A stretch of DNA of 64,000 nt from Pisaster brevispinus (GCA_023634235.1 JAMKCF010000020.1:10788001-10852000); one strand, 5' to 3'; shown: positions 46,761-58,734, counted from the first letter of the stretch. Translations and numbers: made by a program. Notes: generated from the sequence alone by a model not told the origin.

Positions 46761-48310
46761 CAAAATTAATTTTGTTATGATATTTCACTTGTAATTGTTC
46801 AAATTTGCGACAATAACATGAGCATTTGAAACCAACATGCCAACTTTTCCTTGGAAAAAAAATCACATAGTTCTGGCACTTTCACCTTTTTAAGGGATTG
46901 CTGGACGAGTGTAAAAACAGTCAGTTGAATTTGAGAAATGCCAGATAGTATTTTGTATTTGGTTACCTACGATATAGTTAATTATAGACGCTACATTAAT
47001 GTCTGTGTAAACAGGAGATTAGCTCTAACCAGCTTAGTGTTTTGTAAGTAATCTTCAATGGGAGATCGCCAAGGTTACGTACATTACCCTAGATGCGTAC
47101 TCGGCCTAGTTGATTTGTGGGAGTAAAAATTTCTCCAATTTATTATTTCATAAAGTAACACCAATGCCATGTTTGAGTGTTGACTGTGAAGAGGCAGGAT
47201 TAAGAGGTGACAGCTTTATATGACTGCTTCAAGTCAATTTTGTAATTTTGTTGTCAAAAAACTCACAATGCAAGCATTTTTTCACTTAGGGGTCTGGATT
47301 GCCTCAACTGTCTTGACTGGTCAAACAGGACTGGATTGCCTCGTTTACATCATTCGGCCTTCTGGTCACTCTAATTAAATGAGCCATTTGAAATTGATGA
47401 TTGAAAATCAACTTTTCTAGATTGATTCCTCCAAAACTCTGAATGAAATATCAAAATCTCAAACAATGAACAACGAACAATACTCCTTTCTCTGAATTAA
47501 TAAAAAAAAAACTCAAATAATCGTGAATGAAATATTAACACAATCATATTGACATGTAGCCCTGGCAGAACATATAGTGTACATTATGCAATAGAGGAGT
47601 CCAACCAGGGCTAATTGGCATGTAACCCAGCTTGTTGGGGTGTTATGGGTGCACCCCACTAAATAATGAGAAAACAGAGCGTCGGGCTCATTAATATTTT
47701 GTAGGCCCTCAAAATACTCTCTATTAGACCAATTTGAGAGCCCAATGAAGGGAATACAGTGTAAAAATGTTGCCCAGTTGTGACCTGGGGTTGTCCACTT
47801 CCAGCTTGAGGTATTTGAGATGACATAGGCCCTGAAATAAACGGTCCTATTTGCCAAGAGGGGTAGGGACATTTTTCAAGATCGATTCGCTGACGTTTGG
47901 TCCAGATTGTAGTTCTGTGATCCTTCCGAAACTTTTGCACAGAAATGATGCCAATATGACCTAAACTTCTGGTCCTAAATGGGTGTTACAGCCAACGTTA
48001 GTATTAAAGCGCATTTAATCTTTGTGCATAGAAAAGTGCTGCAGCCGACTGTTCCGCACCATGAATCATAAGGTTTTGGAAAACTGCACAAAAGTAGGGG
48101 TGTTTTTATTCGGAGGGGGAATAACTGGATGGGCCCAAGGATTTCCCATAAAAAATTTAGCAGAGTACAAAAGTTCAATAGTCAATGGATAATTTCCCAT
48201 ATACAGTTAAAACCTGTGAGAATTTAAAGTATTTTGGGTGTATTTTTGAATATTTAGCATTTTGCACTGTATGCTATTGCTATGGGAGTTTATTTAAGGG
48301 AGGGGACCTA
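46761..48310. other. Interval with no supported gene
   Basis: Unique AT-rich sequence. GGACTGGATTGCCTC-type word is duplicated near 47288 and 47330. The overlapping minus-strand frames at 47513-47940 (119 and 93 codons) have no recognisable motif or good splice borders. Confidence 0.5.
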
Positions 48311-48313
48311 CCC

Positions 48314-48394
48314 TTATGGCTCTCATCGGTCTTATCAGAGCCGCCAATGTAATGAATGTCGAATATGATAAGACCGGCGTAAAACGAGCCATAA
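48314..48394. repeat. Imperfect hairpin with conserved TATGGCTC / CGGTCTTATCA arms
   Basis: TTATGGCTC..CGGTCTTATCA at 48314-48337 pairs with TGATAAGACCGG..GAGCCATAA at 48366-48394, with a small internal bulge. It could be a small foldback element or a structured RNA; flanking target duplications are not evident. Confidence 0.65.
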
Positions 48395-48399
48395 CAGTC

Positions 48400-49480
48400 C
48401 AGCAAGGTGGGCTATTAATTGACGTAATATCTATAAAGATGTAGCTATAATAAGTTATGCAAATTCGAAAATTCTCAATGTAATATTAGTGTACATGCTG
48501 TCGACCAGGTTTTTAAAACACACAGATCACAAAATTCACACTTTAAAACCAAAACTTACGGTCATTGGCATGCCTGTGGAGCTAGAGTAGAAGTCTCTCA
48601 CCACCTCGAAATTCGTCTACTCGGCGACATTTTTGGCGACAAATTCTACAGAGAAACATTTGACGAACGTCAGGTCGAATAAGATTTGCATACAGTGATT
48701 TTTCGCGCACTTCGAGACCACCTGACACCGCAGTTTCCGAGCAGTATGACGTAGACACATTGTTCACAGTCAGCTTGATTCAAGTGACAAATACAACGGC
48801 TGTTTCGAGTATGAACAAACCGGCCCAAGTATCCGATCTCCGTACAAAGACTTAGGCTTAAGAAAACAATGGAAGAGTCTTAGAGGTTTCACATTTTACG
48901 GCGAAAATCTTTCGAAAACTGGCAAATTTATTTATTTTCTTTTGAATGGCTATCATAGTTTATGGTACGTTGTGGATTATTTGCAACCGCAAGTTGGCAC
49001 CAGCGAAAGTGTGGCTGGCTCATTGACTAAGTGTAACAGTTCTGAAAATCATTATAACGGATAGCATGGTTACAATGGTTACAAATGGTTACAAACTTCA
49101 GTCTACCAGTCATTATTAGCCATCATGGCCGCCCCATGGAGCACGTACGCGGCGTGCAAGATCCCGGCAGCGCATCCAGGCACATGTGAAAATGGATAAG
49201 CACGGTGGCTACAGCGCCCTCTGTTGTGAGAATTTTGGAGCAGCATTATTTTTCTTTTTGTTCGAATAAAACATGTTAGGTACAATTTTTGGCCGATTTG
49301 ACCCGAAAATTTAGTTTTAATTGTTTTAATTACAATTTTTATGAATACAAGAAAGTCCAAAGCTTGTACAAATTAGTTGCACAAAGAGAAAGAAACAAAA
49401 AGCCCACACATAAAACCCGTCAATGATTAGGCCCCCAGTTGTGGTTGATTAAAAACTAAAAGTTACGTTCCGCGAATATT
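48400..49480. other. Interval with promoter-like GC-richer part but no firm gene
   Basis: 48580-48780 and 49120-49230 are richer in CpG. At 49125 an ATG in CATCATGGCC context opens a short frame MAAPWSTYAACKIPAAHPG that ends at TAA after TCENG. It might be a first exon, but no donor is clear and a repeat word (CAGCGCCCTCTG) follows at once. Confidence 0.3.
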
Positions 49481-49505
49481 TTGATTGGTTTTCGTTCTGA
49501 AACAG

Positions 49506-49622
49506 CAGCATCTGTTAAAATTTTGTCAAAAAGGGGAAAGCAATTTTTTCGGCGAACATCAGGAAAAGCAACTTTGGGAGCTTTTGAATATGAAAGTTGG
49601 TTTGGTTACGATGGAAATAATA
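49506..49622 (+). CDS. Candidate internal exon, unknown protein
   Basis: An acceptor (TTTTCGTTCTGAAACAG) is followed by an open frame reading AASVKILSKRGKQFFRRTSG, then KATLGAFEYESWFGYDGNN, ending at a consensus donor GTAAGT (49623-49628). Length about 117 nt. Composition is basic then acidic/aromatic and looks protein-like. No homology can be named. It lies 1.9 kb upstream of the probable gene start at 51.1 kb, so a different transcript is likely. Confidence 0.35.
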
Positions 49623-49685
49623 GTAAGTATAGTAGGCCTTACATCATTGTCATTGTAATTTCGCTTTTCTTTACCCAACGCTAAA

Positions 49686-50205
49686 GCGCCTGTTACATAG
49701 TAGCGAATTGGGCAAAATTATGTCAATATATCGTACTTATTTTTTTGTTTCTCGAAAGTTGATGGATGTGGGAATATGCTTGTGTACTCGCTGGCCATTC
49801 GTTAGCCATTGTTAAACAAACGCTATGTATACGTTGGGCATTCGCTATGACAAAGTTCTAGATGGATCAGGACGTATGTGGCTGAACAGCTGACAAAGAA
49901 CCAACCTACACCCGACGTGCAAAAAAGATCACACAGCGACTGATGCTCAACGTATACATAGCATACTCATCACAAGCTCTCACCTGCTCAACACTTTGAA
50001 ATGTACATCCTAGACCCCTAGCGCACCTCTGCAAACCCCAAACGAACCACTAACGATTACAACGTATGCCAAACGTGTCACGAACGAATGACAACTTACG
50101 CGAACGTACACCAAAATTTCCCAAAACGTTGGACACACGTTAGCTTTATATTCGCAACAGTGTGACAGGGTTAGCTCTACCCGCAACAGTGTGACAGGAC
50201 CTTTA
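49686..50205. mobile_element. Foldback-type MITE (imperfect)
   Basis: CCTGTTACATAGTAGCGAAT near 49690 pairs with TTCGCAACAGTGTGACAGG near 50152-50170. An inner pair, CGCTATGTATACGTTGGGCA (about 49823) with TGCTCAACGTATACATAGCA (about 49952), confirms a long foldback. A 30-bp CGCAACAGTGTGACAGG duplication lies at the right end. Confidence 0.65.
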
Positions 50206-51100
50206 CTTTCAATTAAACAACCAGAAACATCGCTACCCTGAAACTATTTTGTATCGTCTGGTATTTTATTCATGATTTTCTTAAGGGCATGTCTATTGTC
50301 AACGTAGGAGGGTTAACTAACTCAATTCCCATTTGCTTTGATGCAATCAGAGTCAATGCCCAAGTGTTGCAAAGAACATACATTTTCCGAGTTCGGAAAA
50401 AGTTTGCTATAAGAAAACAGGGTACCAGCCAACATGTCATGTGACTAAACTACGTACTTGCTAATGCACATAGTTTCAATGGTCGCTTATTTTACATAGA
50501 TCTGTTGAAACAGAAAATATTATTTTAAATCAAATTCATCTAAAATATAACGAAGACACAGTAAACTTTGTACATCATACACCTTGCCATTTCGGCTGGC
50601 AATCTGTCTATTTCAAGTCAACTTTTCTGTCCTTAGCTAAAGTCCACCACATGTAAAAGCCCGTTAAAACTTGTCCACCTGAAAAGACAAGACACTTTCA
50701 AAAGTTTGCAAATTCTATGAGATATAACTTTTTATATTGCCTTCCACTCTTACTTTTATGACTTTATCTGGTAGTGTTAACTTGATAATTTGCACAATTG
50801 ACTGCTTTGAGTGACGTGGTTCAAACTACGACACCAGTGGTGACCCGGTAGTTCCCAGTAGCCGTGTAATCTTATTACGTAATCCAGCCGTTCTCTGAAA
50901 CCTTATATTTTAATCCCTCCATTGTGTTTCCCAGAAAATCACTGCAGCAGCGTTTAGCAACGCATGCAGCAAGCAGCTTTTTACTTGGCCTGGTATTGCT
51001 TATACCATGGTTGTTGGGCACGAAGGGAAATGTAATTTACATCATAAAGAAAAGATTCAAATTTACAATAGTTGCTAGGGACCTGCGTTGACAACAGTCG
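50206..51100. other. Upstream interval of the probable gene
   Basis: Unique sequence without open frames of note. It contains GCAGCAGCG and GCATGCAGCAAGCAGC near 50945-50975. It may include promoter sequence for the transcript at 51.1-51.8 kb, but no clear TATA box is seen. Confidence 0.4.
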
Positions 51101-51109
51101 TGAACAGGT

Positions 51110-51357
51110 GTACTAGGCTGGAGTATCGAGGGAGAGAGAGAGAGGGAGTGGTCAGATGATTTTTTGAATCAGGATCGAGCTACATCGCGATCGTGCCTCT
51201 GTAATATCGTCACCAGGCATAGCGACATGCAGCTATATCAGATAGAATTAAGGCTGCGACTTTCTTGAAGACAGTATTATTTGTCTAGTATTGTTGGCGA
51301 GAATCTTCAGGGCCAGTTGCCACATAAAGGTTAGAGACACACCACAACATAACAGCC
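51110..51357 (+). other. Candidate 5' untranslated exon
   Basis: A GC-richer stretch ends in ACAACATAACAGCC/GTAAGTTT, a consensus donor at 51358. The next acceptor, 226 bp away, is strong. The transcription start is not visible; the left edge is approximate. It begins near a (GA)n run (51130-51146). Confidence 0.4.
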
Positions 51358-51583
51358 GTAAGTTTATAACTATTTAATTTTAAGAATCAATGGTAGAATT
51401 TTGAGTCATTGATGATTACAATAATTATCTGAAAAACGAATAGCAGATTGTTTGATATACAGACAGATTTAGATTAGTTATTACGTGATCTTGTTCAAAT
51501 AATATTGAATTAAAAGAAAGTAATTTGAGCAAATGCAATTGCGTACTATTCCTGTAATTCTTGATTGTTTCTATACGTTACAG

Positions 51584-51777
51584 ATGGTTCTGAGCTAAGT
51601 GGTTTTCCTAAACCGAGGTCCGATCCAGACACTGATCTGATATAAAGACGAGAAGACAACGTCCAAGAACAAAATGGAATATAAGGATCTGCAGGCCAAC
51701 GGTGTAGCCGGATGTTGTCAACGACCACCCTCACATACACCTAGGCCAACGCGTCCAGAACCACCACCCGAGACCTG
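51584..51777 (+). CDS. Second exon with start codon of a probable host gene
   Basis: The acceptor CTTGATTGTTTCTATACGTTACAG ends at 51583. The exon has a 4-codon upstream frame (MVLS, stop) and then ATG at 51674 in ACAAAATGGAA context. The coding part reads MEYKDLQANGVAGCCQ, then RPPSHTPRPTRPEPPPET, 34 codons plus two bases, and meets GTGAACG at 51778. The protein would start with a short acidic segment, a Cys pair and a Pro-rich stretch, a common layout for cytosolic N-termini of membrane proteins. Without splicing it would end at TGA after TW. No later exon can be tied to it in this window. Family unknown. Confidence 0.5.
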
Positions 51778-51780
51778 GTG

Positions 51781-52640
51781 AACGTAAATAGTGTACATTT
51801 TCATAGTAGGCTACCTTTTATGATGGCTTGAATGTATTCAAATATGAGCCACTGAGTAGTATGGAAGTCTTCAATTAATAATCATTGTGATTATGAATAC
51901 AATTGTGACAACTTTAAATGAATGAGCCAATAAATTGAATACCAAGAAAGATCCTAAATAAATATAAACGCAAAACGAGCCATTGGTTAATTGAATATGC
52001 ACTGGGGAAATTTGTATTTAGAATACTGTGAAATCAATTGAATTTTACTATTATTTCCTTTCGTGGTCTCATTCAGCAGTTGGTAAAAGACATACAGTCC
52101 GTAGTCTTACGCAACGCTCTGGAAAAATATTTCTCAGAAATATTCTATATTAAACATTGAGAGAAAGTGTACCTGAAAAATGATTATAGATCTGAAATTC
52201 CCATTAGACTGCAAGTCTGGCGGATAGCGTACCGAAAACGAGAAAACCACTCGAACGAAGGCTATTTTGTCTATGAAATCAACACTATCTGTGCAAAATT
52301 CTATCCGTGCAAAATTCTTGAGAAAAATTAAAAATACCCATATGAGTTAGTTATAACTAAAATTCGAATTTATATAATATACATTATTTGTTAAAATTAA
52401 CATTGAAAACAATTATGACTTGAAACGAAAATGCTTATTTTTAAGAACTCCATTTGCCAACCACGCAAGAATTTGTGCGACCACCACATAGGTCTAAATG
52501 AAAACATGAACGTCAGTAGGCAAAACTCTTATTTTGTTGGCAAGCTCCTCATGCAAACAAGCGTCTGACATAATGCATACCAAAATGACCCGCATTTGGT
52601 GATAAGGTATAGACCATCTTTATACCTATCTGCAAGATAT
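51781..52640. other. Intron-like interval, no gene seen
   Basis: AT-rich unique sequence following the donor at 51778; no exon or repeat recognised. Confidence 0.5.
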
Positions 52641-52649
52641 GAGAGCTTT

Positions 52650-53590
52650 GCAAAATGTCAAGACTGGGATACAAACCAAACGTTGTTCATTACTAAAGCT
52701 GCTCTGGAAGTATACTCTTAGGTTATCGATTGATAATGTTACCAATTACAGCACACTAAATGCTGTATTGTTGAATCGTTTTTCACCTAAAATCGCTCTA
52801 CGATTAGGTATCATGTAATTGGTTTTAATACTCTGTGAATGAGAAAATTGCAGCCACGCACAGAAACAAGAACTTACCCCACAAAATGTGCCGTTTTTAT
52901 ATCAACACTATCCCAATGTGCAGTTCCGCAAACAAAACAAACGCTGTAGCTTGTTACATTTTTGGGTTCACAAAATTGGTCACATTACACGTAACTGCAG
53001 AGAGGGAATCAAAATGTCAAGACTGGGATACAGACCAAACGTCTATCAATCTAAGTGCATTACTCTAAGGTAAAGCTGCTCTGCATGGAAGTATACCCTT
53101 AAGTTATCACTTGATAATGTTACCAATTACAGCACACTAAAAGGTGTATTGTTGAATCGTTTTTCACCTAAATTCGCTCTCCGATTAGATATCATGTTGC
53201 TAGGTAGATGTGTCCAAAAGTTCGAAGTCACACGATGGTCTAAAATATATATTTATTAGGGAGCAATTTTTGGAAAGTTGTAATAATGACCTAGCAAGTT
53301 CTTAGAGGAACGCAAACTTTAAAGTATCGAAGAAATGAATAACACACTGAAGCTCGCGGTGAATGAGAAAATCGCAAATACCAGCCACGCACACCAAAAG
53401 ACCACACCCTCCACAAAATGTACAGTTATGTATAGTATGTCAACACAAGCGCAAGGTTCAGTTCCGAAAGCAAAACAAACGCAGTAGCTTGTTACATTAT
53501 TTGGTTCACAAAATAGGTCACATTACACGTAACTGCAGAGAGGGAATCAAGATTCATAGTGTTCGCAAATGTTCCCAGATAGCAAGCGAA
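52650..53590 (+). pseudogene. Duplicated gag-like zinc-knuckle remnant
   Basis: Two diverged copies of one sequence (for example GTAGCTTGTTACATT at 52946 and 53484; TGATAATGTTACCAATTACA at 52731 and 53111) each encode HKIGHITRNCREGIK. The GHxxxxC half matches the retroelement CCHC zinc knuckle (C-x2-C-x4-H-x4-C), but the two upstream cysteines are replaced by His and Val in the first copy. The rest of the frame is short and broken. Best read as an ancient LTR-retrotransposon gag fragment; the alternative is a chance match. Confidence 0.35.
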
Positions 53591-54890
53591 CGTTGAATCA
53601 ACGTTGATAGTTGGTCAGCATGGTTGCTTTTGGATCAGCATGGATTGTTGTTCATTGACATTAAATCAAACGTAAATCTAAGGTCAGAAAGGTTTATGCT
53701 AGATTCGTGTTAAAAACGTTAAATCAACGTTTGATTAAGGATTTTTTGGTTCATTTTAGGTGAGCTACGAATGTCCTGCCGTCCGCATTCAATATATGTT
53801 AACATTTTAACATCAAGCTTCACCATTTTAAAAAAAGTTGTTTTATGGAATCAAAATATTTATACAGTGACAGCCATGTATTGCGTTTAAGCTTGTCGGT
53901 AGCACCATGTAAATGTATCATATCTGTTAATGTCCCCACCTCTTTGAACAACAGTTGATCAAATAATATTTGGTTTTTCTACTAGTCATTGGTCTGCTAT
54001 CGGGCGATCAGCAGCTCGCCAGTGCACTGCAGTGCCAGCTTCGCTGTTCTAATTGGTTGGTAAAACGACGTTAAATTCATTGCTGTTTTAGGCTTTCATC
54101 GTTGATCCCTTTTGGGTTAGTAACATAACATTTAAATCAACGTTTGCTTTAGCTTTGTCAATTTTGTCCATTTTTACTGAAAAAAACCCGTTTAATTAAC
54201 GTTGTCATGGTTGGTCCAGTTTTGGTTGAAATAAGCCCCTAATAACGTTTAATTAACGCCTGCTTTAGGCTGTCAATGTTTGTCCATTTTGCGGGGTTGA
54301 TAACATTGCGTTTAATCAACGTGTTCATGGCCCAGTTTTGGTTGATAACATTACTTTTCATCAAAGTTCGATTTAGGTTTCGGTAGCACCATGTGTATGT
54401 ATCATATTTGTTAATGTCCCCATCTCTTTGAACAACAGTTGATCAAATATTTGGTTTTTGATATTATCTCTGAACATCAGTTGATCAAATAATTGGTTTT
54501 TCTAGTCATCAAACGACGTTAAATTCACGTTTGTTTTAGGTTTTCATCGTTGGTCCGTTTTGGGTTGGTAAAATAACATTTAAATCAATTCTACTTTAGC
54601 CTTGTCAAATGTTGTCCATTTTTGATTGATAAAAAAAAATCCGTTTAATCAAGGCTGTCATGGTTGGTCCAGTTTTGGTTGATTCAAGTCCCAATAACGT
54701 TTAATCAACATTTGATTTGGTTACATTGTTTGTCCATTTCGTTTGGTAAAATAACGTTTATTCAACGTTTGTCTTATGTTTTCATGGTTGGTTCGTTTTT
54801 GGTTGATAAGAAAAGGGTTTAATCAAGTGATTTAAACGGTTTCACGGTTGGTCTATCTTTGGTAGATATTGACGTCGAATCGCGTTTAAA
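53584..54890 (+). repeat. AACGTT-rich higher-order tandem repeat
   Basis: A ~75-bp monomer (ATAACGTTTAATCAACGTTT, then TTTAGG, CATGGTTGGTCC and TTTTGGTTGATA) recurs many times with decay. Two blocks (54061-54384 and 54511-54890) follow the same monomer order, each preceded by a piece of the inverted-repeat terminal module (53915-54060 and 54385-54510: TTAATGTCCCCA and GTTGATCAAATA). The higher-order period is about 450 bp. Confidence 0.7.
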
Positions 54891-55235
54891 CCACATCCGA
54901 GATCTAGCTGAAAATGTAGCAAGCAAATGAGTAGGCCTATTTATATGGAAGTCTAAAGTCATAATGTTTAGACACTTTTCACGATAGGCCTAAGTTTTGT
55001 TTTTGTTTTTTTTACCTTCCAAACATTTTCTGTAATTTTTCCGACTAGAATTGCGAGTTCCGCATGTTTTGTCGAAAACATAGCTTGGCTGCACTGTGTG
55101 TTCATGCAGTACATGTACACATGCACGCGAGTGTGTACTAAACATGTATCACAGTCGTGCAAACATGCGCGCAGCCAAGCTCTGACCTATACCTTGTGAT
55201 GTCTGGCAACTGAGTCCATTCACAGATTGAGTTAA

Positions 55236-55520
55236 AGGGAACACCGGTTTCGTTGGGCAATTTTTGCTACAAAGTATATCCAAACGTAATTCCAAAGGTC
55301 TTCCAGGTCACATGGTTTATCCAAAACAGTTTTTGGTTCGGATACCTAAACTACATGATCTTGGGAGTTAGTTTAGCCAGGGAGGTGTTTTTTCCTTCGT
55401 CCACGGTTAACCGGTAACTTTCAGCCGAAAGTTACTGCACCAAATTCAACTCTGTTTTCGTTTTTTGCTTTTTTGCGTTTAATACATTTCTAAGATCAAA
55501 GACTGGAGATTATTTATTTG
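55236..55520 (+). mobile_element. Truncated relative of the TTAA element
   Basis: TTAA (55232-55235) then AGGGAACACCGGTTTCGTTGGG, matching the left end at 462. It continues with GGTCTTCCAG and a CACATGGTTTATCC block matching 601-660. No matching right end is found. Confidence 0.65.
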
Positions 55521-55681
55521 CAAGTCATTATTTAATTTCAGGGTCTGGAGGGTAAACACTTATTACTGTGACTATTACGAACACACCTTGGGTAAATAAC
55601 AAGTTCAATTACCAAGAACTTAATTGATTCATTTAACTATTTTCTGATAATTTGTGTGACAGTTGGTTTCTTTTTCTTCAG

Positions 55682-55853
55682 ATGGTACCCATCTGGACAA
55701 ACTCTGGCCATGTCTCCATGTGCCTTAAAGCAAAGGCATTGTAGTATATGTGACTCATACATTTTTCCTTATTCCGTTTTGAACATGAAAGTCTGCCCTG
55801 TTTATGTCAAGTACAACTTACAAACAACTTTTTTTTTTCTTTTCCTGAAATAA
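55682..55853 (+). other. Weak exon candidate
   Basis: A strong acceptor (GTTGGTTTCTTTTTCTTCAG) precedes an open frame reading RWYPSGQTLAMSPCALKQRH, then CSICDSYIFPYSVLNM. No clear donor. It may be spurious. Confidence 0.2.
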
Positions 55854-56531
55854 AATGGATTTTGATGGCAATTTGTTGACTGGTCCAAATCATAGAATGA
55901 TAAAGAATTCGTTTCCAAAGTCTACAAAACATAAAATACTGTTCAAAAAGGGTTTTTGGGAAGTTAAAAAACTAGGATATAAAAAAATCTATTAATCAAC
56001 TGCAGATATCAAGTTTAATATCTAATATTGAATATCTAAATTGAAATCATTATTGAAAGAGAAGCTCAAACATCAGTTTTATATCAGTGCACATACTTCC
56101 AAAATCTAGAGTCTTAAAATGCGCTGAATAAAAAAAAATATCAGAAAATTTCTGGCATTTCATCTAATAGGCCTATCTTAATAAGCAAAATCTGAAACAT
56201 GGCGTAATGTGTCAGTACATTTAAAATAGGACTTCTTTCTGACTTTTAAAATGTTATTGGTTGACAAAAAACCCTTTTTAAGTGCCTTTGAACAAATTTC
56301 ATTGAGTTCCAAGAATGAAAAAAATAATAAAAATTCCTGAATGACATGTCCAGATCTCCTAGGCCTACATAAAAGAACCATGATATCACTGATGTGTGGA
56401 AGTTAATAAATGTAAGCTGACTCTGTACTGGGAGAAGTTTTAACTTTTTAACACCGTTACACTTTTCTTTTTACACTGATTAGAAACTTGAGATGTTTTT
56501 TTGTGATTTCACTTTGATACCCTTTACACAG

Positions 56532-56600
56532 GAAGTTAACACATTGTTTGACAATACTGATGATGGAAACACTAATGATGGTTGCATTGCAGACTCTATG
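56532..56600 (+). other. Weak exon candidate, acidic
   Basis: The acceptor TTTGATACCCTTTACACAG is followed by a frame reading EVNTLFDNTDDGNTNDGC, then IADSM, with no clear donor. Composition is protein-like but support is thin. Confidence 0.2.
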
Positions 56601-56774
56601 TTGTTTTTTTTATTCAAAATTTGGTTCGTGTTTTCTAATGAATGCAATTTGTTTTGTTTCAGCCTTGGATGCATATAAATCCAGTAACATTCTGTGTTCA
56701 ATTTTGTTTTTGTAGTGACTTTAGTCAAATGTCATGATGTGGTAATTGTTAAATTTCACAAAATTTGTTCGCTT

Positions 56775-57950
56775 CATTGCACGTGCCCCCTCCCCACTTC
56801 CCCCTGGGTTATGACACTAGTTTGAAGAGAATTTAAGGGGAAACGACAACTGCTGACTTTTCTCCGAGTCACTTGAATTGAGTATACTTCTCAGAACACA
56901 GGCACATTAATTCATTTATTTATTGATTTATTTAGACAGGGTAGTCTTATCAGTACAACTGCTATCCCTGAGGGCTTTTTGTACAAAAAGTAAAATAATA
57001 AACTAAAAAACCAACAACTAAAGCCATGAATCAAAATTAGAAAAAGATTAGAAAAAACAAATAAAAAATGTAAACACATCACAAAAGCAGGATGCATGAA
57101 AATTTAAACTGGAACAAAACAATTAAAACTATGCATGCCCAAAGAGTTACACTATCCCATTGCAGTTAGGCAAACAGAGAGGCAAACATATATGAGCAAA
57201 GATAACTTTAAAACAGAACAGAAGAAACAGTCTAGTAACCGTCAATGCGGCAAGATTCGGGCTAACCAACAACCATTAAACATGGTATTAAAATTTTAAA
57301 ACCATGAAATTATATTGTTTCAAATAATATAATCAACATCTCAGAAATGATTGTGTATGTGGGGATGATCATCAAATTCACATTTCTTATACAACCCCAA
57401 AGTAGATGTACAATTGAATTATTCTCAAAAGTCAGTGACGAGAATATATTACAAATTGTTGACGCGTGACCTCTTGTATTTCTATTTCTAGAGAGATTGA
57501 AACGCATGCTTTGGAAAAGGAGACAAGGTCCTACTTTAAACTTCCGAAGATACCTCAAGCATGGGTCAGTGTACTTGAATAAAGAATTCCAGACTTCCAT
57601 AGAAATGGCCATTGCAAACTGAGGACAAAACTCAATACGTGTACAAGGCTATTCCAAAGTACACAATGAAAGTAGTGAATTTATGATATCATGTTTTTAC
57701 AGCAAACTGCTGCATCTGTAGTAAATTAAACATACATTTCAATTTGCAATTCCAGAATAACAAAAAAATCAAGGAAACCCTCTTTTAAAAACAAAGATGT
57801 CAGCCATCGAATCAGTACCATGAATAACTATTGAAGCGGCACTTAATAAACATTGTGAACCTAATTTGCATGACCCACGTTTATGTGATAGTAGAAACTT
57901 GCAGTCATTATGAAGTACATCAATCATGAAGATTCCAAGCTAATTTCACT
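56775..57950 (-). mobile_element. LINE-like 3' fragment, copy 1
   Basis: Read on the minus strand it ends with GGGATAGCAGTTGTACTGAT, AAGACTACCCTGTCTAAATA and an AATAAAT tail (56912-56945), an ending familiar from non-LTR retrotransposons of marine invertebrates. A 100-codon minus-strand frame (57310-57612: MAISMEVWNSLFKYTDPCLR onward) has no clear reverse-transcriptase motif. Its flank 56775-56910 is also duplicated at 59005-59135, so the copy at 59 kb arose by segmental duplication rather than a second insertion. Confidence 0.55.
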
Positions 57951-58044
57951 GAATAGTTCATGTACAAGTATGATTGACTTTATGTATTAACTAATTCTTA
58001 ACTAAATCAAGTAAGTTGGTGACACTGGAATAGTATGAAGATTG

Positions 58045-58295
58045 TTTTTCCAATTGGGCCCTGTTGGGAAATAAAATTTCCAATTCGGAAAAATATTAGG
58101 AGGTAAAATTTCCAATTGGTAGAAACAAATTCCAAATACTTCCATATCAAATAAATCAAGCCAACTGACTTCAATTGGATTTCCAATTGGCCCGAGTTGG
58201 TCCAAGTTTTTATTCCAATTGGAAATTCAGTATTCCAATATAAACAAACTTACAACTCAACCAAATTCTTTCCAAAGGGATATCCAATTGGAATG
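58045..58295. repeat. Cluster of CCAATTGG palindromes
   Basis: TTCCAATTGG or a one-base variant occurs near 58048, 58078, 58107, 58168, 58181, 58213 and 58283 within 250 bp, with TTTCC/GGAAA extensions. No simple period. It may be a foldback-rich repeat or a cluster of inverted CCAAT sites. Confidence 0.7.
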
Positions 58296-58306
58296 AACTG
58301 GACATT

Positions 58307-58420
58307 TTGGTAAGGGTGGGGAAAGATGGCAAAACTCTAGTTGTTCCAGTTAGTCATATAAAGCCAGTTAGAACACAAGCAGGTAGATGTTTTACACTCA
58401 TGGCAAACAAACAGACCTCC
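58307..58420 (+). pseudogene. Possible retroelement integrase-tail remnant
   Basis: A short frame reads VRVGKDGKTLVVPVSHIKPV, resembling the V-x-H-x-x-x-L-K-P type end of Ty3/gypsy integrases (here VSHIKPV). It is only about 35 codons and nothing else of the element is recognised, so the call is tentative. Confidence 0.2.
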
Positions 58421-58734
58421 TGTGATTCAGCATTGTGGTTAATCATGTTTATGCTTGCCACATGCTCAGCCAATACTCCTAGATTTTTGTAAAAATGACT
58501 TTCCAACTAAACTGAATCAAGACACTGGAAATGATTACATAACAATTAGGTTAGCTACAGATTATGACCATAGAAGAGAGACTACAGTTTTCTCACAGAT
58601 ACATCACTGTTATTGGTTGATTTCTTATTGAAGAGAACTATTATAGGCCAAAGTCAAGTGAGATCGAGGGTGGGTAAGCTTAAACCGAGCATGGGGGAAG
58701 GAAAATGCCGAAACAAACTTTTAAACTTTGTTGC

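Noticed and set aside
47513..47940. Overlapping 119- and 93-codon minus-strand frames
   Set aside because: No recognisable domain, no convincing splice sites, and the two frames overlap in different registers.
49103..49360. 85-codon minus-strand frame over the CpG-richer patch
   Set aside because: No motif, and its register crosses repeat-type sequence (CAGCGCCCTCTG).
57310..57612. 100-codon minus-strand frame as reverse-transcriptase C-terminus
   Set aside because: It lies in a LINE-like fragment but no reverse-transcriptase or endonuclease motif is visible; kept only as part of the element.
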